The notes under the pieces are model-generated. The model was not told the DNA's origin and searched no databases. It saw nothing but the letters and a program-made list of their open reading frames with translations. Position numbers and translations under genes: made by a program. From Chrysochromulina tobinii (Eukaryota; Haptophyta; Prymnesiales; Chrysochromulinaceae), in NCBI GenBank assembly GCA_001275005.1, contig JWZX01001457.1:1-20451 (forward strand): DNA of 20,451 bases, in the 5' to 3' direction. Numbering within the stretch: position 1 is the first letter of the stretch; each line of letters opens with the position of its first letter. Of this stretch, positions 7,392 to 15,585 are shown in pieces.

Positions 7392-8147
7392 TCATTTCCT
7401 TTTCTTGACGAGCTTCTCCGCGAGCCAGTCGAGACCGTCGCGAATGCCATCGCCGCTGGCAGCGGACGCGGCCTGGATGTACCACACGCGATCGCGGATG
7501 CTCGTGAGCGCGAGCGCGTCGGCGACCTCATGCACACCGAGGGCCTCGGGCATGTCCTGCTTGTTGGCATACACGAGGAGCACAGCGTCCTTGAGCTGCT
7601 CCTCGCCCATCAGCTTGGCGAGCTCCTCACGCGCCTCCTCGAGCCGCTCTTCGTCAGCCGAGTCGACGACGAAGATGAGAGCCTGTGCGTTCTCGTAGTA
7701 GTGGCGCCACAGCGGCCGGATGGCGTCCTGCCCGCCCATGTCCCAGACCATGAACTCGATATTCTTGTACGAGACGGTCTCCACGTTGAAGCCGAGCGTC
7801 GGCGCCGTGTGTGTCATCTCACCCAGCTTCAGCTGATATAGGATGGTCGTCTTTCCCGCCGCGTCGAGCCCAACCATGAGGATGCGACACTGCGTCTTGC
7901 CGAGCAGGATGGGAAGCAGCCGCGAGAGCGTCGAGCCGCCGCCACGCAGTGCAAGAGCCTGCTGCACTGCTATCTCGTCCTGAATACGAGCTACCGCGAG
8001 CACGCTGCTGCTGCTGCTGAATGCGCCACCGCCTCGCCATGCGAGCCTGCGCTCCGAGCTGCGCGCGGCGACCGGAGGAGGCTGTTCGGCCGCGCAGCTG
8101 AGCAGCAGCAGCGACAGCGGCAGCGCATACACACGCCATTGCATCAT
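7392..8147 (-). CDS. Arf-family small GTPase with signal-peptide leader
   Basis: Known: Arf GTPases recruit coats and effectors to membranes after N-myristoylation at Gly2. Seen: 251 residues. The Arf core (about 71-251) is complete: G1 GLDAAGKT (93-100), switch 1 PTLGFNVE (116-123), WDMGGQD (135-141, catalytic Gln140), NKQD (195-198) and ASAASGDG for G5 (Arf1 has CAT, here SAA). Ahead of the core is a 70-residue leader: signal peptide [18 protein letters not shown] (1-18), then a Ser/Arg-rich segment with two RGGG motifs (38-41, 68-71). The second reads LALRGG followed by GSTLS, which would be a myristoylation-type N-terminus if exposed. The leader fits ER entry or complex-plastid/periplastid targeting. 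I chose the ATG at 8147 because it creates the signal peptide; the frame stays open upstream, but there it overlaps the divergent gene. Confidence 0.85.
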   Translation of the reverse strand: MMQWRVYALPLSLLLLSCAAEQPPPVAARSSERRLAWRGGGAFSSSSSVLAVARIQDEIAVQQALALRGGGSTLSRLLPILLGKTQCRILMVGLDAAGKTTILYQLKLGEMTHTAPTLGFNVETVSYKNIEFMVWDMGGQDAIRPLWRHYYENAQALIFVVDSADEERLEEAREELAKLMGEEQLKDAVLLVYANKQDMPEALGVHEVADALALTSIRDRVWYIQAASAASGDGIRDGLDWLAEKLVKKRK

Positions 8148-8229
8148 ATCTGACGAAGATTCACACGGCAAGACGTTGGATTCGGCGGAGCGGCGGGAGA
8201 GTCGGCTCGGCGTGGGAGCCCCATTCACA
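8148..8229. promoter_or_regulatory. 82-bp divergent promoter, Arf-like / ABC1 kinase
   Basis: The start codons of the Arf-like gene (-) and the ABC1-type gene (+) are only 82 bp apart (118 bp if the kinase starts at M13). Both promoters and both leaders must fit here or overlap the neighbouring coding sequence. No in-frame ATG occurs between 8176 and 8230 in the kinase frame. I see no defined core element. Confidence 0.55.
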
Positions 8230-10025
8230 ATGAGAACGGTGGGGCTGAATTTTTGTCTCGTGAACATGGCTGCCACTCCAGATCCCGCTTCCCAATCGCG
8301 CGTGTACGCGCCCGTGAGCGCAGCGTCGGCGGATGGCTTCACGCGCAGCATGTGCGCGATGGCGCTCTTCAACGCGGCCAAGGAGGAATATGCGAAGGTC
8401 GACCCAACAGCGCCGGACGCCAATGAGCAGCGCACTGCCTGTCACCGCAAGCATGCCAAGGAGGCACTGCAATTTGCAATCGACAATGGCGGCGTGTACA
8501 TTAAGGCCGCGCAGTTCGTTGCGTCGCTGCAGGGCGGCGCGGGCGAGGCGGGCGTGCCGCGCGAGTACGTCGAGGCGTTCAAGCCGCTCACCGACCGAGT
8601 ACCTCCGCGCCACTACGAGGCGGTCGCCCAAGTCGCTGAGGAGGAGCTCGGTCAGCCGCTGACCTCGCTTGTCGAGTCGCTCGACGAGTGGCCCGTCGCG
8701 GCTGCGAGCTTGGCGCAGGTGCACTGCGCATACCTGCCCGCCGAGGGCAAGCTCGGCCGGCGCAAGGTGGCTGTGAAGCTGCAGTACCCGACTCTGCAGG
8801 AGCAGATGGCGTCGGACTTCGAGACGCTCAAGATGATGGCGACGATGATCGCGCCCAACGGGTACGATTTCGGCTGGATCATCGACGACATCCAAAAGTA
8901 TGTCACCTCTGAGCTCGATTTCACACGCGAGGCGCTCAACTCGCGCGCAGCTTCCGACGCCCTCGCGTCGCTTGCCCCCTCGGTGCTCGTGCCGCCAGTC
9001 GTCAGCCAGCTGAGCACGAGGCGCGTGATGACGACTGAGTTCCTCGACGGGCTGACGCGCCTCGACCGGCCCGCCGAGCTGCGAGCGCTCCAGCTCGAGC
9101 CGCTCGCCATCGGCGTGCTCGTCGGCACGGCCTTCAGTCAACTTCCTCTCGAGTACGGCCTCGTGCATGGCGATCCGCATGCGGGCAACGTGTACGCGCG
9201 CGTGCGGCCGCCGGTGCCCGGCGCCGCGCCGTCGACGACGAGTCCCTCCGTGCCACAGCCGCAGCTCGTCATCCTCGACCATGGGCTGTACCATCGGCTC
9301 TCCGACACGGACCGTCTTGCAGTGTGCGACCTGATCCTAGCATGCGCAACCCCGTGGCCCAACCGTGCAGAGGTGCTCCGGCTCAGTGGTCAGTTTGCGG
9401 GCGCGCTCGCGCCGCTCTTCCCCGCGCTGATCTCGCCCGCCTTTGCCTTTGCCACCGGACTCAACGTCAAGCAGCTGCGTGCGGCCGCTGAAGGACGGTG
9501 AGCGCGTCGTTATGAGCGCATCGTCAGTCGCCCCCGACTCCATGCACTTCCGTGCACACGACTCCCTGCACCTCTCGCCCTCTTGCCTTAATTGGGTTCC
9601 CTCTGCCCCCGCACATCCTCCCGTCCACTCGCTCTTACCACCTGCACCCTCAACGCCCCCTCTCGCCGCCGCGCCACGCTCGCAGGCTGCCCGAAGGCAC
9701 GACTCTCGATGACGTGTGGCAGACCCTCGTGGCCATGCATGCAGGCGAGAGCGACGTGCTCGGCCTCCTCCACTCGCTCGGCTACGTGCGCGGGCTGCAG
9801 AACGCCCTGGGCACGCCCGAGCAGACACGTGTCGAGCTCATGGTCCGATCAGCCACTCGGGCGCGTTACGCGGCGGCGCGCCGCAAGGGGCTCAAGTTAG
9901 TCTGGGACTTGCGGCTCAATGTCTTCCGTGTGAGCGCTCTCTTCTTCTTCCTTCGGTTTGCGACGGCGTGCCTCCGCTGTCTCGACGGTAGGCGCCGCGG
10001 CATTCGCCGCGTGAGCCCCGATTGA
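8230..10025 (+). CDS. ADCK1: ADCK1-type ABC1/UbiB atypical kinase-like protein (two exons)
   Basis: Known: ADCK1/Mcp2-type members are mitochondrial UbiB-fold ATPase/kinase-like proteins linked to lipid and membrane homeostasis. Seen: exon 1 is 8230-9497 and exon 2 is 9686-10025, giving 535 residues, the usual ADCK1 size. Motifs are GGVYIKAAQ (87-95, the KxGQ motif with Ala for Gly), Ala-rich loop AAAS (157-160), VAVK (180-183), SELDF (227-231), catalytic HGDPHAGN (313-320) and LDHGLY (349-354, DHG for DFG as in ADCK1). Exon 2 continues the family similarity with [20 protein letters not shown] and a hydrophobic C-terminal tail. The start is ATG 8230; ATG 8266 (M13) is possible. There is no strong presequence, though the first 12 residues are uncharged apart from Arg2. 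The Ala in KxGQ is unusual. Confidence 0.88.
9498..9685 (+). other. Spliceosomal intron of the ADCK1-type gene
   Basis: This is a 188-nt GT-AG intron: donor ACG|GTGAGCGCG, a pyrimidine-rich end and acceptor CGCTCGCAG. Removal joins CG with G to restore the Arg codon and continues in frame as [13 protein letters not shown], which extends the conserved C-terminal domain. Unspliced, the frame stops immediately at TGA 9499-9501. This is the best supported intron in the window. Confidence 0.88.
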
Positions 10026-10611
10026 TCGCCACGTCAGGCGGTGGAGAGGGCTCCCTGGGGCACCTCTCCCTGGGGCACAGCCCGCACACCTTCTCTTTGC
10101 CGCCGACGCCACGTGTCTTGCCACCACCCACCTCCCCTTTCCACAGCCTCGCGGTGCGCTCTACCTGGCCGGTACACGCGCCGGCCGATGAACGAGGCCA
10201 TTCCGACGGAGGAACCGCTCTTGCCAGCCCTTGCGGACGACTTTAAGGAGGCGCCGCAGCGCGCGTAGGTGGCTGTAGCTCTCGATGTTACGCTCGAGGG
10301 GTGACGCGGCGGCGTGCGGGACCGGACAGAGCGCTGATGAGGGGGGACAGGCTGAACGACAATTCAGGCAAAGAGGAGAGATCTCGTTGGGAGCACGTTG
10401 TTGTCGATGGACGACGCTTACGCGTGTAGTAGCTAGTGCGCTTTAGAGTACGTTCGTTTACACGGAAATTGTATGCATCGTTAGTCCACGGGTTCGGTTT
10501 CGATGCGGATAGCGATGTTCGCGATCGCACTCGCTTTGCTGTGGTGAAAACGACAATAAGCCGAGCCAAGGCGGGGCTGGGCCATGCTCAGTTGTCCTCA
10601 CGCCTCGGTCC
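10026..10611. other. Convergent intergenic region with tandem 13-bp repeat
   Basis: This lies between the ADCK1-type stop (TGA 10023-10025) and the stop of the minus-strand fusion gene. CTCCCTGGGGCAC occurs twice (10051-10063 and 10066-10078). An open frame to 10268 (ending KEAPQRA) exists, but it is best explained as 3' UTR because the upstream frame already gives an ADCK1-like C-terminus. No other gene is seen. Confidence 0.5.
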
Positions 10612-11677
10612 TTACTGCTGCTGCTGCTGCTGCTGCTCCATCTTCGGGTCCGCTTGCTGTTCCGACCGCTTCGGCTTCGGCGCGGGCTTTTTGTCCGCCG
10701 ATCGCTTCTGCAACCTGCGTGCCTTGGCCGGTCTCGAACTCGTGCCGGCCTCCTTCTCGTCCACCTGCGCCTGCACCCGGCCCTCTACTTTGGGGCTCAG
10801 GAACGGCTGGAGCAGTGGCTGGCCATTCGCGTCGAGTAACTCCATCTGTAAGACTGCATGCAGCCGCGAGGTGTCCACGCCGATGCGCACGCGCACTTTG
10901 TCCATCGCCTTGAGCGTGAGCCCACCCTCGCCGCGCAGCACGCCCTCCGGCGCGATCCACTCGAGCGGCGACGCGCCCATCCGGCCGTTGTGAATCCAGC
11001 CATCCAGTCCGTAGCGCGGCACAAGCACGCCGACGCCATTCGGGCGCACGAGCGTCAGGTATCCGTCCTCTTCCACCGTACGATTGCGGAAGAAGAGCAG
11101 CGAGTACAGCGCCACCGACGCTCGCTCGGCCTCCTTGGCAGCCGCGTGGCGCTCGTTGAGCGTACGCGCCAGCATCGCGACGGCCGCGCCGTCAGAGAGC
11201 GCCGGCGTGGGCGCTTCCCAGCCGATCGCCGCCGCAAGCATCCGATGGACAAGCTGGTCCGCGTACCGGCGGATGGGCGAGGTGAAGTGAGTGTACACGG
11301 GCGAGGCGAGACCGTAATGTTCATACGACTCGCCCGCCGCCTCCACCTCGCCCGCGCACACGTACTCCGCGGCCGGCATCGCGCGCACTGCCATGTATCG
11401 GGTGAGCAAGTTGAAATACGGTTCGCCCTCCTTTTCGCAGGCGTCGAGCGAGTTGGCGAATGCCGTGGTTGAGCCGAGATCCAGTTGCAGGCCGTGCGCC
11501 TTCAACGCAGCACCCAAGGGCGCAAAGTCGCGCGCCTGCGGGTGCGGGTGGCGCCGGAGCAGCGCGCTCTGTGGGAATGCGTCAAGCACCGTCTTGGCAA
11601 CGGTGATGTTGGCGAGCAGCATGAGCTCCTCCACCATCGAGTTTGCCTCGACCGGCACGTAGCACTCCATATCCGAG

Positions 11678-11757
<80 letters not shown>

Positions 11758-14700
11758 CGTGTCCGTGCCGCCGGGTTCGGTGGCCGCACCCGGCGCAGCG
11801 CCCGGCGCCTCGTTCATTGCAAACTTGACCTCGGGCGACGCGAGGCGGAGAGCACCGCCGGCGGTGCGCTTCGCCTTGAGCTTGCGCGCGAGCGCGCTGA
11901 GGATGGAGAGCGAGCGAGTGAGCGCCTGCTCCTCATACGACTCGGCGAACCACGAGCGATCGATCGGCGCATCCATCGCGGCAATCGCCGCCTCGTCGAC
12001 ATTGTGGGCCGTCAGAGTGCGCCCCTCGCGGGCGAGAGCCGCGCCGCGCGCCCGATCAATGCGCGCCTGGGCCTCCTTGTACGCGAGAGCCGCACGTGAG
12101 CGAATCAGAGTCTTGGCCACGCGCGTGTGGTGGATGTTCGCGTGCTCATCCATCTGCCAGAGCACCGAGAAGGCGAGCCGCTCGACGTGCGGGTGCAGCG
12201 AGCTCACGTCCTCGCTCAGACGCTCGGGCAGCATGTTGACGCGCTGGTCGACCAGGTAGCATGTGGTGCCTCGCTCGGCTGCTTCAGCATCCAAGAGCAT
12301 GCCTGACCGAATGAAGTGGCCCACGTCCGAGATGTGAACGCCCACCTCGAAGCGGCGCGTGCCGTCGGCGGCGCGCGCGAGCTCAATAGCATGCAGCGCG
12401 TCGTCAATATCCACGCAGCCTGGCGGATCCACAGAGCACACCGCATCCCCCACTAGCCCATGGCGCAAGTCGAGACGTCTCGCCACCTCCTCAGGCGGGG
12501 GTTGCCAGCCCGCCGCGGGCAGCGCGTTCATCGCTTCATCGGAGAAGTCATCGCGCAGAAAGCCATGGTCGACAAGGATCGCGGCGCTCTCAGCCGTTGG
12601 ATCGCCGACGGCGCCGATGACCTTGTCGAGCACCCCTGTAGGGAAACGTTGACTCGCCTCCCAATCTTTGACCCGCACCGCATACAGCGTGTCGCGCACC
12701 GGAGGCGCCAACCCGTCCGCCAACGCCGCATGCACCTTCGGCACATGGCTGTGCCGAGGAGTGAGCAGGTAGCTCGTGCCGCGCTCACCGCGCTCGTTGC
12801 TCGGCTCGAGCACGGACACGATGGGGCGCCCGCTACGGCGCTTGATGGCGACAACCTCACCCACAGGACGCATCGCTTGCGCCGCCGCCTCCTTTGTCGC
12901 CGCCGACGCCGCCGACGCCGCCGACGGCTCCGCTGCTGCCGCTGCTGCCGCTGCTGCCTCGGATGACGCCAACGGCGCAAGCGCAGTGCCACCCGCCGAG
13001 GCCACTGCTGGATCGCTCGCGACGAGAGGCCGGAGATTAGGCCGGAGATTGGCTCCCGTTCCCACCCTCTGACCCGCACGCCATGAAGAGGCGGTTTCCC
13101 CTTGCGCAGCCAGGGAGGGATCGTCCACAGCCGCTCCCCAGGGGTCCGATGCCGCCGCCGCCAGGGGGTCCACGATGACGTCGAACGCCGGGTCGAAGGC
13201 CGGGTCGAAGGCCGGGTCGAGCGCTGGCGCAAGCAAGGGCTCGACATGGGAGCAGTCCATGTTCGCGCCGGCAGCGTCGCCGTCTGCTAAGGCGTCCAGG
13301 GAGGCACCGTCCACGGGACTGAGCCCCGCTGCATCTTTGACGGCAGGATCGGGCTCGGCCTCTGCAAGGGCAGCGACGCGCGGAGGCAGCCACTCGGAGC
13401 GAGGCAGTAGCTTCACGACAACAATGTCACCATCAAGCGCCCGATTCTGTGCCATGCGGCCGTTGATCACCACCGTCGAGAGCTGCCCTGGCCCTCCGCC
13501 CAGCACCGTGGCCACCCCTGGCCGCCGCTGGCGTAGCTGTCCGACGAGCAGCCTGGTAGAGGCCAATCCATCGGCCAAGCGCGCCTCCTCCCAGTGGGCA
13601 GGGAAGGAGTGGACGACCTTCGGATACATGGGCTTGCGCACGGAGATACTCACACCCGACACGCCCTGCACTGAGAGCCGAAACGGAACTGGGCAGAAGA
13701 GGCCGAGGTGACCCATGCCTGCAATGCACACTTCGATGGCGTGCTGCGTGATCCAACGTCCGTCGCCATCTTGCTGCGCCGTCTGCGAGCTTCGAACCTC
13801 GTGCTGGTCCTGGCTCCCAAACTTGTAGGGCACGAGCGCGAGCGGGTCCTTTGGGGCGTCACTCGCGTCGGCAGTGTCGGCGCCGTCCTCAGCGTCGGTG
13901 CTGACACCACCATCGGCCTCCTCAGAACCCGCGGCATCTTCGTATGTGGCCGTGGACCTCTTGGCTTGCTCCCCACGCTGTTGATTGCTGCTGCTGGTCG
14001 TGCTGCTGCTGGCGTCGCCGCCACCGCCGCCGCTGCCGCCGCCGCCGCTGCTGCTGCTGCTGCTGTCACTGTCGCTGCTGCTGGCGTCGCCGCCGCTCCT
14101 CGGGCCCGCGAGCAGCGTCTTCGCATCCTCTGCGACGCCCGCCGCATCCGCCGAAGGCCTTACCCGCGCAGGAGCGGACGCGGACTTCATCACGTGAGCA
14201 TGCACGCCCCCGATGAGGTAGGGCGCCACGTGTACCGAGAGTACCTTTTCAGAGGCCCGGCTGCCAGCGCTGAGCGTCTCCGGCCCCTCGTTGCCATCAG
14301 CAGCCTCCCCATCGCCTCGTCGAGTGCGCGCTGTGAGCTTCGTCACATCGAGACGGAACACAGCATCCCAGTGCTTGACGGCACGTAGGCTACCGCTACT
14401 AGCCAAACCACTGCTTCCGCGCTCGCCGCCTCCGCCGTCCACGCCGAGAGGCTCGCCACCACCTGACGCTTCCACAGGCCGCAATCGCACCACGACGCTT
14501 TGCCCTTGCTGCACCTCGAGGAGCTTGCGCGGCTGCACCGTGGAGGAGAGGGCGGCGGGGCGGAGCAACGGCGCGGCGATCTCCGGCGGCAGGCGCGCTG
14601 CCAGCCGGCCGTTCAGCGTGATCCCCGGCGTATCCCATAGGGACTGTGTCAAGCCGGCATTAATGTGGGCCACGCGAACATTCCTGGTCGTCGGCACGTA

Positions 14701-15399
14701 CTTGGCCTCCTCGAACAGCAGGCTCGCAGGTACGCCAGCGATCGTGGTCTCAAGGTCCATCGCAGTCGTGCCCATCCTACTTGCTTTGCCGCGTTTGCCG
14801 GCCTTGCCCGCGGCCTTGCCCGCGCTCGCTGCCTTGGAGCCACCCTCGACGCTACAGGCCTTGCTGATGACCTTCGCAAGCTCCGCACTAAGTGCGGACT
14901 TGCCCACGCCACGGGCGCCGTACACGATGATGTCAGCCTTGCCGCCCGCATCAAGCACAGCTTGGGCTGCCAGCTCGTGCAAGCCGGCGCCGCTGTACGT
15001 GCTGACCGCATGCACGCTCGAGCACGACGGTCCGATCCTCTCGAAGCGCGAACGCAGGTAGCTCAGGTCGTTCTCGAGCAGCCGTGGCATGCGGTCCGCC
15101 TTGTTGACGGCGAGGATGACGGTTCGGTCGCCGAAAATCTTTTCAGAGAGCTTCTGGGGCAGGCACGACCCGTCAAAATCTGCAGCGTCCACTACCGCGA
15201 TGAGAACTGCATTCTTCTGCCGCTCGGCAAGCCTCTGCAGGTTGCCGATGGCGAGGTGACCAACAATCATCGGGTCCTTCGAGGACGCAGGCCGTGGCTT
15301 TGGCTTCGTCTTGGTCTTGGCGGCGCTTGCAAAGCAATGGCGCACGGTAATGCTCCATGGCAGCGCTGGCGCTGGCCGCAACAGCCAGAAAACGCGCAT
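10612..15399 (-). CDS. Fusion of YqeH/NOA1-type circularly permuted GTPase and DIS3-type RNB exoribonuclease
   Basis: Seen: one uninterrupted 1595-codon ORF. Residues 1-27 are Arg-bearing and hydrophobic without acidic residues, like a mitochondrial presequence. Residues 45-265 carry GTPase motifs in permuted order: NKAD (99-102), the SA-type loop near 131-137, P-loop GARGVGKS (161-168) and DTPG (256-259). A Ser/Gly linker is at 438-471. Residues 551-593 resemble the YqeH C-terminal domain (EVCIAGMGHLGLF). DIS3-like OB folds follow (646-670, with NRALDGDIVVVKLLP; 845-945). The RNB domain has DPPGCVDIDDALH (991-1003, all four acidic residues), NSMVEELMLLAN (1253-1264) and YTHFTSPIRRYAD (1369-1381). 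The S1-like end is about 1445-1525, then a basic tail and Gln7. PIN and CR3 parts of DIS3 are absent, as is the YqeH zinc finger. Known: YqeH-type GTPases act in small-subunit assembly; RNB enzymes degrade RNA 3'-5'. A coupled role in rRNA maturation is my inference. Confidence 0.85.
10615..10635 (-). repeat. CAG trinucleotide run encoding C-terminal Gln7
   Basis: (CTG)7 on the plus strand directly precedes the stop codon of the fusion gene and encodes seven Gln at its very C-terminus. It is likely length-variable between strains. Confidence 0.9.
11681..11752 (-). repeat. (TCG)24 microsatellite encoding poly-Ser inside the RNB domain
   Basis: A perfect (GAC)24 run on the plus strand is read as 24 TCG codons (Ser 1217-1240) in the fusion protein. 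It sits between LASPEVKF and the NSMVEELMLLAN motif, where DIS3 enzymes have a variable loop. All codons are identical, so it is a recent replication-slippage expansion. Confidence 0.95.
13180..13218 (-). repeat. 12-bp tandem repeat encoding DPAF units
   Basis: Three tandem copies of a 12-bp unit encode DPAFDPAFDPAFD (residues 728-740 of the fusion protein) in an acidic, probably disordered insert between its two OB-fold regions. The copies are nearly identical, indicating recent slippage. Confidence 0.8.
13985..14095 (-). repeat. Ser/Gly low-complexity coding segment
   Basis: Trinucleotide-rich DNA encodes SSSDSDSSSSSSGGGG and following Gly/Ser runs (residues about 436-471) inside the GTPase half of the fusion protein, separating the G domain from the YqeH-like C-terminal domain. 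The opposite strand therefore appears open as poly-Leu/Ala; those ORFs are shadows. Confidence 0.85.
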
Positions 15400-15456
15400 G
15401 GGGTGGCCGTCCGCAGCACGTGACCGGGGATGCGCTACCGGGAGATGCCACGAGTG

Positions 15457-15542
15457 CTGTGAACACAGTTCAGTTCAGTTCAGTTCAGTTCAATTCAGTT
15501 TCTTCGCGGTCCCCAGTTTCTTCGCGGTCCCTGTGAACACAG
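15457..15542. repeat. Short repeat block bounded by CTGTGAACACAG, upstream of the fusion gene
   Basis: Plus-strand order: CTGTGAACACAG (15457-15468), a TTCAG pentamer array to about 15498, two tandem 18-bp units CAGTTTCTTCGCGGTCCC (15496-15513 and 15514-15531), then CTGTGAACACAG again (15531-15542). On the minus strand each boundary reads CTGTGTTCACAG, like a splice acceptor, and the proximal one leaves a 57-nt leader before the fusion ATG. A shorter relative lies at 19115-19150. Confidence 0.75.
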
Positions 15543-15585
15543 AAGAGTGGAGCCTCCTTTTTCAATTAAAAGACTAGAACATTGA

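Noticed and set aside
8161-9294. 377-codon minus-strand ORF antisense to the ADCK1-type exon
   Set aside because: The His/Arg/Leu-rich translation is typical of antisense GC-rich codons; the plus strand has all UbiB motifs.
10051-10078. Two CTCCCTGGGGCAC copies, considered as a CRISPR-like or satellite start
   Set aside because: Only two units with a 2-bp spacer, in a eukaryotic 3' region; a simple tandem duplication.
10026-10268. Possible third exon of the ADCK1-type gene (acceptor at 10146, stop at 10191 or 10268)
   Set aside because: Reading through without splicing gives a hydrophobic tail that fits the ADCK1 C-terminus and stops at 10025. The candidate third exon encodes nothing recognisable.
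10612-15399. Splitting the long ORF into two adjacent genes (GTPase and nuclease)
   Set aside because: There is no stop, no intergenic-like stretch and no second strong start context between the halves. The YqeH-like C-terminal domain and the first OB fold are about 50 residues apart, so one gene is the simpler reading; cDNA would settle it.
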